This document shows positions 42,519-54,462 of a DNA stretch of 64,000 bases, piece after piece; the stretch's first letter is position 1, and every line of letters begins with the position of its first letter. The notes below the pieces were generated by a model. That model was not told the origin of the DNA, did not search any database, and saw only the letters and a list, made by a program, of their open reading frames with translations. The position numbers and the translations under genes were made by a program. The stretch spans positions 744,001 through 808,000 of the forward strand of contig NZ_JBGCUS010000001.1 of the NCBI RefSeq assembly GCF_041415945.1. The letters run 5' to 3'. Origin of the DNA: Ancylobacter sp. IITR112 (GTDB lineage: Bacteria; Pseudomonadota; Alphaproteobacteria; Rhizobiales; Xanthobacteraceae).

Positions 42519-43208
42519 TCAGCGCTCGACCAGAAGTTCGGCCAGCGGCCGGCGCCGCTCCCACCCCGCACGTTCCAGTTCCGGCACGGGAGAGGCTTCG
42601 GCGGGATAGCCGAGGCAGAGATAGCCGACCAGTTGCCAGTGCGCCGGCACCTCCAGCGCCGCACCCACCGCCTGCGGGTCGAGGATCGACACCCAGCCGA
42701 CCCCGATGCCGCGCGCGGCCGCCGCCAGCCACAGCGTGTGGATGGCGAGCACGGCGGAATAGGCGACGGTTTCCGGCATGGTGGCGCGGCCGAGGCCGTG
42801 GCCGGCGGCGGGGTCGGGCTCGACGAAGATGGCGAGATGTTCGGGCGCGTCGTCCAGCCCGGCGAGCTTCAGCCGCGCATAGAGGCTTGCCCGCTCCTCC
42901 GGCTGCTGCGCCAGCGCCTGCGCATTCGCCGTCTCGAACAGGGCGCGGATGGCGGCGCGGCGCCCGGCCGCGCGCACCCGTACCAGCCGCCAGGGCTGGC
43001 TGTAGCCGACGCTTGGCGCGCGGCAGGCGGTGGCGAGCAGCGCGTGCACCGTGTCCTCGTCCAGCGGGTCAGTGCGGAAGCAGCGCACATCGCGCCGCCA
43101 GGCGAACAGCGTGTCGAGCCGGTCGCGAAACGCCGCGTCAAAGGCCGGCGGCGTGGCGGCAGAGGCCTTGAGAGGCGCGGCCAGGGGCGCCTCCTGACGG
43201 GCTTCCAT
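42519..43208 (-). CDS. bluB: 5,6-dimethylbenzimidazole synthase
   Basis: 229 residues, nitroreductase-fold: RRDVRCFRTDPLDEDTVHAL, CRAPSVGYSQPWRLVRV and AARGIGVGWVSILDP. BluB breaks reduced FMN with oxygen to give the lower ligand of B12; the lid and SxGYSQPW pattern distinguish it from ordinary nitroreductases. ATG at 43208 is used; in-frame codons upstream reach into the cobT leader and lack a site. First gene of a bluB-cobS unit. Confidence 0.93.
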   Translation of the reverse strand: MEARQEAPLAAPLKASAATPPAFDAAFRDRLDTLFAWRRDVRCFRTDPLDEDTVHALLATACRAPSVGYSQPWRLVRVRAAGRRAAIRALFETANAQALAQQPEERASLYARLKLAGLDDAPEHLAIFVEPDPAAGHGLGRATMPETVAYSAVLAIHTLWLAAAARGIGVGWVSILDPQAVGAALEVPAHWQLVGYLCLGYPAEASPVPELERAGWERRRPLAELLVER

Positions 43209-43400
43209 CCGTGATCCCCTTCTTGCTCGTCCGCGCGCGTCCATGCGTGTTGCGTATTGCGTATTGCTGAGGGCGCGGCTGCGGTGCCGAGGCTTGCGCG
43301 TCTCTCGGCGAGGGTCTACCCCGCCTTGGCGCCCGAGGCGACACTTCTTCGACCCGCCTCGTCCGTTTTGGCGCCGCCCGTCCTGCTGCTGAGGCTCCCC

Positions 43401-44423
43401 ATGCTGCGCTCCACCACCGGCCTGCCTTTCGACGACATCCGCAACCTCGTCGCCCAGATGCCGGGCCCGGACGCGGCCGCCCACGCCGCCGCCAGCGCCC
43501 GGCAGGGGCAATTGGTGAAGCCGCCCGGCGCGCTGGGGCGGCTGGAGGAGATCGCGGTCTTCATCGCCGGCTGGCAGGGGCGCGAGATTCCGCAGGTGAA
43601 CCGGCCGACCGTCGCGGTGTTCGCCGCCACCCATGGCGTCGCGGGGCGGGGCGTCTCGCCTTACCCGTCCGAGGTGACCAAGCAGATGGTCGCCACCTTC
43701 ACCGCCGGCAAGGCGGCGGTGAACCAGATATGCGGCGTGTTCGGCGCGGGGCTGCGGGTGTTCGACCTCGCGCTCGACCTGCCCACCCCGGACATCGTCG
43801 AGCGCGACGCGCTGACCGAGGCGGAATGCGCCGCCACCATGGCCTTCGGCATGGAGGCGCTGGCGGGTGAGCCGGACCTTCTGTGCCTCGGCGAAATGGG
43901 CATCGGCAACACCACGGTGGCAGCGGCCATCTTCCACGGGCTTTATGGCGGGGACGCCGCTGGTTGGGTCGGCCCCGGCACCGGGGCGACGGGTGAGGTG
44001 CTGGAACGCAAGATCGCGGCGGTGGAGGCGGCGGTGGCGCGGGTGCGCGGCCATCTCGACGACCCGCTGGAAGTGCTGCGCAAGCTCGGTGGGCGCGAAG
44101 TGGCGGCGATGGCCGGCGCCATCCTCGCCGCGCGGCTGCAGCGCGTGCCCGTGGTGCTCGACGGCTATGTGGTGACGGCGGCGGCGGCCGTGCTGAAGGC
44201 GCTGGACCCGCGCGCGCTCGACCATTGCCTCGCCGGCCATGTCTCGGCCGAGCCGGCGCATCGCGCCGTGCTGGAACGGCTGGAACTGCGCCCGCTGCTC
44301 GATCTCGACATGCGGCTCGGCGAGGGCTCCGGCGCGGCGTTGTCCATCGGGGTCATCAAATCCGCGCTCGCCTGCCATGGCGGCATGGCGACCTTTGCCG
44401 AAGCCGGCGTGGCGGGGGCGTGA
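43401..44423 (+). CDS. cobT: nicotinate-nucleotide-dimethylbenzimidazole phosphoribosyltransferase
   Basis: 340 residues; ATG after GAGG. Family motifs: KPPGALGRLEEIAVFIAGWQ, FAATHGVAGRGVSPYPSEVT and CLGEMGIGNTTVAAAI, and the catalytic Glu near the C-terminus in DMRLGEGSGAALSI. It makes alpha-ribazole-5'-phosphate from the BluB product. Divergent from bluB-cobS across 192 bp in which no cobalamin riboswitch was seen. Confidence 0.95.
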   Translation: MLRSTTGLPFDDIRNLVAQMPGPDAAAHAAASARQGQLVKPPGALGRLEEIAVFIAGWQGREIPQVNRPTVAVFAATHGVAGRGVSPYPSEVTKQMVATFTAGKAAVNQICGVFGAGLRVFDLALDLPTPDIVERDALTEAECAATMAFGMEALAGEPDLLCLGEMGIGNTTVAAAIFHGLYGGDAAGWVGPGTGATGEVLERKIAAVEAAVARVRGHLDDPLEVLRKLGGREVAAMAGAILAARLQRVPVVLDGYVVTAAAAVLKALDPRALDHCLAGHVSAEPAHRAVLERLELRPLLDLDMRLGEGSGAALSIGVIKSALACHGGMATFAEAGVAGA

Positions 44424-44456
44424 GGGGACGGGCGTGCGGCGCGACGTTGTGCGTTT

Positions 44457-44790
44457 GACCCCTCTTCCCTCATCCCCGGGCGTGCCCCGGGGATCCAGCC
44501 TTTACCGGGTGGTGCGCGCGGTGGGGCTGGGTGGCCGGGTCAAGCCCGGCCATGAGGGTGAGACTGGCGGAGCCTGCCGTCATCCCGGACGGCCGCAGGT
44601 CGATCCGGGATCGCGACGGGGCCGGCGAGCGATCCCGGCTCTGCGCTTCGCTTCGGCCGGGATGACGGTCGGACGCGGCCCTTCCCCTTCCCTCATCCCC
44701 GGGCTTGACCCGGGGACCCAGAGCTTGGCAGCGGGTGCGCGGGAGAGGGCTGGGTGGCCGGGTCAAGCCCGGCCATGAGGGCTGGTAATG
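44457..44790. repeat. cluster of extragenic palindromic repeats
   Basis: Fills most of the cobT-thermonuclease gap (44424-44800). Units include CATCCCCGGGCGTGCCCCGG, a near-perfect 33-bp direct repeat (GGCTGGGTGGCCGGGTCAAG and onward) at about 44524 and 44748, and CATCCCGG/CCGGGATG pairs. Each unit folds on itself. Similar units occur at 45358-45452, 46238-46376 and 57465-57510, so this is a dispersed REP-like family. Confidence 0.65.
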
Positions 44791-44800
44791 AGCACTGGCA

Positions 44801-45355
44801 ATGAGCTTCACACTTTCACGTGCGCGACGACATCGTACCCCGCGCGGCTGGCGGCCGCAGGGTTGGCGGCCGCAAACCTGGCGCGGCATCCTCCTCGCCG
44901 CCGGGCTCATTGTCGTAGCGCTGGTGGTGGAGCGGGTCATTCCCCCGCTCACCGGGCAGGTGCGGGTGGCGGATGGCGACAGCCTCGTCGTCGCCGGCGA
45001 GCGGGTGCGGCTCGACGGGCTCGACGCGCCGGAACTGCACCAGAGCTGCGGCGAGGGCGGCGAGAGCTGGCCGTGCGGGCTGAAGGCGCGGGCGGCGCTG
45101 GAGGCGCTGGTCGCGCAGGGCGCGGTGACGTGCCGCCCGGTGGACGAGGACCGCTATGGCCGCGCCGTGGCCCGCTGCGCGGTCGATGGTGCCGATATCG
45201 GCGCCGCGCTGGTGCGCAAGGGCTGGGCGGTGGCGACCAGCCTTTCCTATCGCGGTGAAGAGCGATCGGCGCGCGCTGCCGGTGCCGGCCTCTGGTCCGG
45301 TCCGTTCGAGATGCCCGCCGACTGGCGGGCGCGCCATCCGAGGCCGGCGGAGTGA
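44801..45355 (+). CDS. thermonuclease family protein (SNase-like), membrane anchored
   Basis: 184 residues. A basic N-terminus and one membrane segment (ILLAAGLIVVALVVERVIPP) precede an SNase domain: VRVADGDSLVVAGERVRLDG, LDAPEL, the KARAALEALV helix and DRYGRAVARC. The Asp and Arg of the staphylococcal nuclease site are kept. It is presumably exported and held by the anchor, digesting nucleic acid in the periplasm. No operon partner. Confidence 0.88.
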   Translation: MSFTLSRARRHRTPRGWRPQGWRPQTWRGILLAAGLIVVALVVERVIPPLTGQVRVADGDSLVVAGERVRLDGLDAPELHQSCGEGGESWPCGLKARAALEALVAQGAVTCRPVDEDRYGRAVARCAVDGADIGAALVRKGWAVATSLSYRGEERSARAAGAGLWSGPFEMPADWRARHPRPAE

Positions 45356-45357
45356 GG

Positions 45358-45452
45358 CATCGTCATCCCGGCCGAGTGCAGCGACAGCCGGGATCGCCTT
45401 CCGTTCCCACGCGATCCCGGATCGGCCTGCGGCCATCCGGGATGACGGATGG
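45358..45452. repeat. REP-like palindromic unit
   Basis: CATCCCGGCCGAGTGCAGCG, then CGGGATCG and the inverted GATCCCGGAT...CCGGGATGACG. Same family as the repeats at 44457-44790. Confidence 0.5.
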
Positions 45453-45468
45453 TCCGGCCGCGCCTATC

Positions 45469-45510
45469 TAGATCATGTCACTGTTTCAAAGGAAACGGTG
45501 ACATGATCTA
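45469..45510. repeat. 19-bp-stem extragenic hairpin
   Basis: TAGATCATGTCACTGTTTC (45469-45487) pairs with GAAACGGTGACATGATCTA (45492-45510) with one G-T wobble and a 4-nt loop. It is AT-richer than its surroundings and followed by TTATTTGTTTTGT, so it could also end the thermonuclease transcript. Similar TAGATCATG hairpins recur in Hyphomicrobiales genomes (from memory). Confidence 0.7.
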
Positions 45511-45579
45511 ATTATTTGTTTTGTCGCGTTTTCTTCACGCGAACCGGTATCCACTTCGCTCGAAAACGCTCTAACCGCC

Positions 45580-46215
45580 ATGCCCGCCGACGACCTCGAC
45601 GCCCTTCTCGCGGCCATCCGCGCCTGCCGCTTCTGCGTGGAGACGCCGCGCGGAAAGCCGCTGCCGCACGAACCGCGCCCGGTGCTGCATGTCGGGCCGC
45701 GCGCGCGTATCCTCATTGCCGGGCAGGCACCGGGCACAAGGGTGCACGCTTCCGGCCGCTCCTTCACCGATGCCTCCGGCGACCGGCTGCGCGATTGGCT
45801 GGGGGTGACGCCCGAGAGCTTCTACGACCCCGACCGCTTCGCCGTGGCGGCGATGGGTTTCTGCTTTCCCGGGCAGGACGCCAAGGGCGGCGACCTGCCG
45901 CCGCGCCGGGAATGCGCCAGCCTCTGGCACGACCGGCTGTTCGCGGCGCGGGCGCCGTTCGATCTCGTCGTCGCGGTGGGGGCAGCGGCGCAGGACTATC
46001 ACCTCAGGCGGCTCGGGCTGGGCCGCTTCGCCGGCGGTGGGCTTGGCGAGCGTGTGGCGCGCTGGCGGGAGATTTTTGACGCGCGCGAGCATCCCCGCTT
46101 CCTGCCGCTGCCGCACCCTTCCTGGCGCAACACCGGCTGGCTGAAGAAACATCCGTGGTTCGAGGCCGAACTGGTGCCAATGCTGCGGGCGGAGGTGGCG
46201 CGGCTGTTGGGCTGA
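45580..46215 (+). CDS. uracil-DNA glycosylase family protein
   Basis: 211 residues. IRACRFC near the start, then ILIAGQAPGTRVHASGRSFT (motif 1 with the family Gly-Gln/Glu-Ala-Pro-Gly) and LPLPHPSWRNTGWLKKHPWF (motif 2, HPS). This is the compact single-domain form of the superfamily; N-terminal cysteines hint at a metal site but the full Fe-S set of families 4/5 is not seen. DNA repair activity on uracil is likely but not certain. Confidence 0.85.
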   Translation: MPADDLDALLAAIRACRFCVETPRGKPLPHEPRPVLHVGPRARILIAGQAPGTRVHASGRSFTDASGDRLRDWLGVTPESFYDPDRFAVAAMGFCFPGQDAKGGDLPPRRECASLWHDRLFAARAPFDLVVAVGAAAQDYHLRRLGLGRFAGGGLGERVARWREIFDAREHPRFLPLPHPSWRNTGWLKKHPWFEAELVPMLRAEVARLLG

Positions 46216-46237
46216 GCCAACCTCATGGATTGAGCGC

Positions 46238-46376
46238 CCTCATGCCCGGGCTTGACCCGGGCACCCAGCGACCGGGCGCGCCGGCTTGGCCTGGGTCCGC
46301 GGGTCAAGCCCGCGGATGAGGTGACGTGTTGCGGTTGGAGCGATCCCGGATCGCCTGCGGCGCCCGGGAGGACGGC
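46238..46376. repeat. REP-like palindromes between UDG and ABC permease genes
   Basis: Contains GCCCGGGCTTGACCCGGGCA and CGCGGGTCAAGCCCGCGGAT, each an imperfect hairpin, in the convergent gap. Same family as 44457-44790; likely also a transcription barrier. Confidence 0.55.
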
Positions 46377-46383
46377 CGCTCAG

Positions 46384-47133
46384 CTAGCGCGACACCGCCA
46401 GATGCCGGTTCAGCCGGCGTTCCAGCACATTCCACACCCGGCGGATGATTTCGACCATCAGCAGATACAGCACCGCCGCCCAGAGATAGACCTCCATGTC
46501 ATAGGAGCGGGAGAAGGCGAGGCGGGTGACGCCCATCAGGTCGTAGACGGTGATGACGGACGCGATGGCGCTGGCCTTGATCATCAGCACCAGCTCATTG
46601 CCGAGCGGGCGCAGGCCGATGGCGAGCGCCTGCGGCAGGATGATCTTGCGATAGGCCAGCACGCGGGAGAGGCCGAGCGCCTGCGCCGCCTCCATCTGCC
46701 CGGCCGGCAGGCTCTGTATGCCGCCGCGCAGGATTTCCGATTGGTAGGCGGCGGTGTTGAGCGTGAAGGTGAACACCGCGCAGTTGAAGGCGTCGCGGAA
46801 GAACCACCACAGGCCGATATCGGTGAGCTGTTCGCGGAACTGGCCGGCGCCGTAATAGACGAGGAAGGTCTGCGCCAGCAGCGGCGTGCCGCGGAAGAAA
46901 TAGGAATAGGTCCAGGCCGCGCGCGCCAGCGCCTTGCCGCCTTCCACCCGCGCCAGAGCGAGCGGGATGGCGAGCGCCACGCCGAGAAACACCGACAGGC
47001 CGACAAGCTGCAGCGTCACCGACACGCCGTCGAGAAAGCGCAGGCCGTAGCGGGCCATGAGGTCGGTGTTGAGCCCGATCAGCCCCATCAGCCAAAGGAA
47101 GCCGTCGCCGAGCGGGGCGAGAAACGGTTCCAT
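46384..47133 (-). CDS. polar amino-acid ABC transporter permease (HisM/ArtM type)
   Basis: 249 residues; the ATG at 47133 shares one base with the stop of the previous gene. Five or so membrane segments and the EAA loop (GQMEAAQALGLSRVLAYRKI) that contacts the ATPase; RGTPLLAQTFLVYYG is typical of HisM-type subunits. Pairs with the HisQ-type protein upstream. No ATPase gene is present in the operon. Confidence 0.9.
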   Translation of the reverse strand: MEPFLAPLGDGFLWLMGLIGLNTDLMARYGLRFLDGVSVTLQLVGLSVFLGVALAIPLALARVEGGKALARAAWTYSYFFRGTPLLAQTFLVYYGAGQFREQLTDIGLWWFFRDAFNCAVFTFTLNTAAYQSEILRGGIQSLPAGQMEAAQALGLSRVLAYRKIILPQALAIGLRPLGNELVLMIKASAIASVITVYDLMGVTRLAFSRSYDMEVYLWAAVLYLLMVEIIRRVWNVLERRLNRHLAVSR

Positions 47134-47855
47134 CAAAGGCCTCCCACCCGCTTGAAGCCGCGCGAGGCCCGGGCTTCCAGCGCGGTGAAGACGGCGCTGG
47201 AGAGGCCGGAGAAGACGAGATAGATCAGGCAGGCGACGAGATAGAAGAAGAAGGGCTGCTTGGTCACGCCCACCGCGATCGAGGTCTGGCGCATCAGATC
47301 GCTGATGGCGATGACCGAGACCAGCGAGGTGTCTTTCAAGAGCACCATCCAGTTGTTGGACAGGCCGGGCAGGGCGACGCGCCAGAGCTGGGGGAAGGTG
47401 ACCAGCCGGAAAGTGCGCCAGCCCGACAGGCCGAGCGCGGCGGCGGCCTCCTTCTGGCCGCGCGGCACCGAACGGATGGCGGCCAGCAGCACCTCGCTGG
47501 AAAAGGCGCCGAGCACCAGCCCCAGCGCCACCACGCCGGCGACGAACTGGTTCACCTCGATATGCGCGCCTTCGACCAGCGCGCCGGCGAGGCGGGTGAG
47601 CAGCATCTGCCCGCCATAATAGACGATGAACAGGGTGAGCAGTTCCGGCAGGCCGCGAAACACCGTGGTGTAGAGATCGCCCAGCGCCCGCAGCACGCGC
47701 GAGCGCGAATCCTTGGCCAGCGCCACGGCGAGGCCGATGGCGATGCCCACAGGCAGGGTGACGAGGGCGAGCTCGATGGTGAGCAGCGCGCCCTGCAAAA
47801 TCTCGTCACCCCAGCCCTTCGGGCCGAAGGAGAGCAGCTCAAGCAGATTCAGCAT
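47133..47855 (-). CDS. polar amino-acid ABC transporter permease (HisQ type)
   Basis: 240 residues. FRGLPELLTLFIVYYGGQML and the EAA loop GQKEAAAALGLSGWRTFRLV identify a HisQ/OccQ-type permease of the histidine/lysine/arginine/octopine group. It lies 78 bp after the binding-protein gene and overlaps hisM by one base, forming a three-gene operon. Confidence 0.9.
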   Translation of the reverse strand: MLNLLELLSFGPKGWGDEILQGALLTIELALVTLPVGIAIGLAVALAKDSRSRVLRALGDLYTTVFRGLPELLTLFIVYYGGQMLLTRLAGALVEGAHIEVNQFVAGVVALGLVLGAFSSEVLLAAIRSVPRGQKEAAAALGLSGWRTFRLVTFPQLWRVALPGLSNNWMVLLKDTSLVSVIAISDLMRQTSIAVGVTKQPFFFYLVACLIYLVFSGLSSAVFTALEARASRGFKRVGGL

Positions 47856-47933
47856 GACGGACGGCGCGCCCCAGGGTCAGCACAGGAAAAGGCGCCGCCC
47901 CGCAAAGGCCCGGAGCGGCGCTGCGGCGCGGCG

Positions 47934-48755
47934 TCAATAGACGCTGAACGGGAAGTACTTGTCGTTGATGGTCTTGTAGGTGCCGTCGGCGACGATCTCG
48001 TCGATCGCCTTGTTGAACATCGCCACCAGTTCCGGGTCGTCCTTGCGGATGCCGACGCCCACGCCCTCGCCGAAATATTTGGGGTCTGTGTGCTCGGCGC
48101 CGGTGAACTTGCAGCACTTGCCCTCACCGGTGCCGAGCCATTCCAGCAGCACCACCTTGTCGGCGAGCACCGCGTCGAGACGGCCATTGGCAAGGTCGAG
48201 ATTGGCCTCGTCCTGCTTGCCATAGAGCTTCACCTCGGCGCCGGCCTTGGCATAGACATCTTCGAGATAGTTGGAATGGATGGTAGAGCCCTGCGCGCCC
48301 AGCACCTTGCCTTTCAGCGCCTGCGGCGAGGTGTCGGTGATCGCCGAGCCCGTCGGCACGACGAAGGTGGCGGGGGTCTTGTAGTATTTCTTCGAGAAGG
48401 CGATCTGCTGCTTGCGCTCCTCGGTGATCGACATCGAGGCGACGATGGCGTCGTATTTGTTGGCGAGCAGCGCCGGGATGATGCCGTCCCAGTCCTGCGC
48501 GGTGAAGGTGCATTCAACCTTCATCCTGGCGCAGAGCGCCTTGGCGATGTCGACATCGAAGCCTTTCAGCTCGCCATTCTCGATATAGTTGAAGGGCGGA
48601 TAGGCGCCTTCGGTGCCGATGCGGACGGTCTTCCATTCCTTGGCGGAGGCGCCGCCGGCCAGGGGCACGGCAAGGATGGCCACGGCAAGGGTGGTCGCGG
48701 CAAGGGTGGTCGCGGCAAGGGTGGCCGCCGCCGTAAACCGGGTGACGAGGCTCAT
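47934..48755 (-). CDS. amino-acid ABC transporter substrate-binding protein
   Basis: 273 residues; ATG at 48755 after GAGGGGAAC. Signal peptide about residues 1-37 (cleaved near GASA/KEW) that contains a fivefold-residue repeat (TLAATTLAATTLAVAILAV). Mature part: VRIGTEGAYPPFNYIENGEL, FDVDIAKALCARMKVECTF, DGIIPALLANKYDAIVASMS, the SBP_bac_3 family for basic amino acids or opines. It delivers substrate to the HisQM-type permeases downstream. Confidence 0.93.
   Translation of the reverse strand: MSLVTRFTAAATLAATTLAATTLAVAILAVPLAGGASAKEWKTVRIGTEGAYPPFNYIENGELKGFDVDIAKALCARMKVECTFTAQDWDGIIPALLANKYDAIVASMSITEERKQQIAFSKKYYKTPATFVVPTGSAITDTSPQALKGKVLGAQGSTIHSNYLEDVYAKAGAEVKLYGKQDEANLDLANGRLDAVLADKVVLLEWLGTGEGKCCKFTGAEHTDPKYFGEGVGVGIRKDDPELVAMFNKAIDEIVADGTYKTINDKYFPFSVY
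48666..48725. repeat. four 15-bp tandem repeats in a signal-peptide coding region
   Basis: Units at 48666-48680, 48681-48695, 48696-48710 and 48711-48725, of the form C(A/G)CGGCAAGG(A/G)TGG(C/T). They encode the repeated five-residue hydrophobic blocks of the binding-protein signal peptide. Repeat-number change would lengthen or shorten its h-region without shifting frame. Confidence 0.8.
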
Positions 48756-49003
48756 GATGTTCCCCTCTGAATGAGTACGCTGCGCCGGTTTGTTCTGTCG
48801 TTTCCGGCAACCCATGCTGGCACTATTTCCGAATATTGCGCAACTGGGCTGCCGCTTCCCTAGTCACAAAGTCGTACTGATCCATTTGTGTGCATTGCAG
48901 CGCCATAGCGGGCGCCGATCGGCTGACGGCGCGGCACGGGTTGACGCTGCGCGCGCGCTGGTGTGTCTCAGCTTGAAACAGCTCTATTGAGGAGAAGCGC
49001 GCT

Positions 49004-50173
<1,170 letters not shown>

Positions 50174-50211
50174 CGCGAACCGGCGAGGGGGGCTGCCTTC
50201 CCTCGCCGCGC

Positions 50212-51042
50212 TCAGCGCGGCTGCGCCGCGAAGGCGGTGAAGAGGGCTTCGATCTCGGCAAAGCCCATGGCCTCGTCGAGGAAGTCGAAACGCCCCTCGC
50301 TTTGCATCGCCCGGGCGGCGCGGATCACCGCGCCATAGGCGAGGCGGGCGAGGCTGGAGCCGATGCTGATGCGCCGCACGCCGGCCGCGCTCAGTTCCTC
50401 GCGGGTGAAGCGTGTCTTGCCGATGCCGATGACGACATTGACCGGCCGGGAGACGGCCGCGCACACCGTCCGCACCGCGTCGATGTCCGGCAGGCCGGGG
50501 GCGTAGAGCACATCCGCGCCCGCCGCCTCGAAGGCCTGCAGCCGGCGGATGGTGTCGTCGAGATCGGGCCGGCCCCAGAGAAAGTTCTCCGCCCGCGCGG
50601 TGAGCACGAAATCGCCGGGCAGGCCATTGCGGGCCTCGGCCGCCGCCGCGATGCGCTCCACCGCGAGGGTGAAATCGTAGATCGGCGCGTCCCGCCGGCC
50701 GGTGTGGTCCTCCAGCGACCCGCCGGCCAGCCCGAGGGCGGCCGCCCTGCGGATGGTTTCGCCCGCGCTTTCGGGACTGTCGCCGAGGCCCATTTCCAGA
50801 TCGGCCGACACGGGCAGCGGCGTTGCGGCAACGATGCTGGCGCAGTGGGCGAGAAGGTCCTCGCGCGAGGTGGTGCCCTCGGCGACGCCGCGGGAAAAAT
50901 CCATCCCGGCGCTGGTGGTGGCGAGGGCGGGATAGCCCAGCGCGGCGAAGATGCGCGCCGTGCCGGCATCCCACGGGTTGGGCAGGATGAAGGCGCCGGG
51001 CCCCTCATGCAGGGCGCGGAAGCGGGCGGCCTTGTCGTTCAT
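50212..51042 (-). CDS. isocitrate lyase/PEP mutase family protein
   Basis: 276 residues; ATG at 51042. Starts with FRALHEGPGAFILPNPWDAG, then TTSAGMDFSRG, the Mg-binding LPVSADLEMGLGDSP and GGSLEDHTGRRDAPIYDF. The KKCGH motif of true isocitrate and methylisocitrate lyases is absent; this is the subgroup annotated as PEP phosphonomutase-like, whose reactions include oxaloacetate or petal-death-type lyase activities. Substrate unknown. Convergent with mrp. Confidence 0.87.
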   Translation of the reverse strand: MNDKAARFRALHEGPGAFILPNPWDAGTARIFAALGYPALATTSAGMDFSRGVAEGTTSREDLLAHCASIVAATPLPVSADLEMGLGDSPESAGETIRRAAALGLAGGSLEDHTGRRDAPIYDFTLAVERIAAAAEARNGLPGDFVLTARAENFLWGRPDLDDTIRRLQAFEAAGADVLYAPGLPDIDAVRTVCAAVSRPVNVVIGIGKTRFTREELSAAGVRRISIGSSLARLAYGAVIRAARAMQSEGRFDFLDEAMGFAEIEALFTAFAAQPR

Positions 51043-51192
51043 GGCGAGCACTCCGATGACCACCGGACGCTAATGCCGTCATGTGAACATATCAAGAACA
51101 TTTCCGCGTGGGCCGGCGCTGGGGCCAAGCCGGTTGCCCTTCGCCGCCGGCTGTTGCAAACATCCTCGCCCGTCTGCGAGGGATGCCTGCCC

Positions 51193-53416
<2,224 letters not shown>

Positions 53417-53447
53417 GCCGACCCTGCGGGCGCCTCCGCGCGGCGGC

Positions 53448-54350
53448 TCAGGCGGCGCCGCGCGGCTCCTTGCGGGCGACCACGACCGGCCGCGCCGCCA
53501 GATGGTGGTGCATGGTGTAAAGCCCCGCCGCCATGATCAGCGCCATGCCACCGATGGAGACGAGATCGGGCATCTGGTGAAACAGCGCGGCGGAGAGGCC
53601 GACGGCGACCACCACGGAGGCGTAGCGGAAGGGCGAGACCACCGCCGTCTCCGCCGCGCGGAAGGCGGAGATGGTGAGCATGTGGCCGACCACCAGCGAC
53701 AGGCTGCCGCCGACGAGATAGGCCAGCGTCGCCCCGTCCAGCGCGTGCCAGGTCTCCACCGAGCTGCCGGCGATGCCGAAGCTCATGCCGACCACCGTGG
53801 TGCCGAAGGTGACGACGAGGGTCGGCACATGGGCGCCGATGCGGCCGGTGATGAAATCGCGGAACGCCATCAGCAGCGCGGCGGCGAGCGGCAGCAGCGC
53901 CATCGGGTCGAAGGCGGAACTGGCGGGCTTCACGATCAGCATCACCCCGGCGAAGCCGACCGCCACCGCCAGCCACTGGCGCCAGCCAATATGCGCGCCG
54001 AAGAACAGCACCGCCACCGCCATGGTGGCGAGCGGGGTGATCTGCAGGATCGCGGTGGCATCGGCGATGGACATGCGGGTGATGGCGGTGATGAACAGCA
54101 TCGCCACGCAGGCTTCCGCCACCGCGCGCGCCAGCACTCGCCAGTCGGCGGCGAAGCGCAGCGCCGGCAACTGCCCCTTCCAGCCCAGCACCGCGATCAG
54201 GCACAGCGCCGCCATCAGCCCGCGCACGGCGAGGATCTGCGAGGGCGGGATGTGCTCCAGCGCGAGCTTGGAGAAGGCATCATTGGTGGAGAAGATCGAC
54301 GAGCCGGCGATCATCAGCAGGATGCCGCGCTTGGCGCTGGGGGCGTGCAT
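53448..54350 (-). CDS. EamA/DMT superfamily transporter
   Basis: 300 residues, ten membrane segments in two EamA repeats (MIAGSSIFSTNDAFSKLALE and LAAALLMAFRDFITGRIGAH). Drug/metabolite or S-adenosylmethionine-type exporters share this fold; substrate not predictable. Start ATG 54350 lacks a clear Shine-Dalgarno; a GTG at 54395 is an alternative. Convergent with the TRAP genes. Confidence 0.88.
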   Translation of the reverse strand: MHAPSAKRGILLMIAGSSIFSTNDAFSKLALEHIPPSQILAVRGLMAALCLIAVLGWKGQLPALRFAADWRVLARAVAEACVAMLFITAITRMSIADATAILQITPLATMAVAVLFFGAHIGWRQWLAVAVGFAGVMLIVKPASSAFDPMALLPLAAALLMAFRDFITGRIGAHVPTLVVTFGTTVVGMSFGIAGSSVETWHALDGATLAYLVGGSLSLVVGHMLTISAFRAAETAVVSPFRYASVVVAVGLSAALFHQMPDLVSIGGMALIMAAGLYTMHHHLAARPVVVARKEPRGAA

Positions 54351-54462
54351 GGGGAGGGTCCGAAGAAGAGAAGCCGGGTTAAAGGCCGCAATCACGGCAG
54401 GACTGCGGCCTTGGCCGAAATAGTGGTACGCAAATGAAATGCGCGGTCAGCATTCCTCGCGG

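Noticed and set aside
43209..43400. Cobalamin riboswitch between bluB and cobT
   Set aside because: No B12-box-like sequence or long structured leader was seen on either strand; the gap is only 192 bp and GC-rich.
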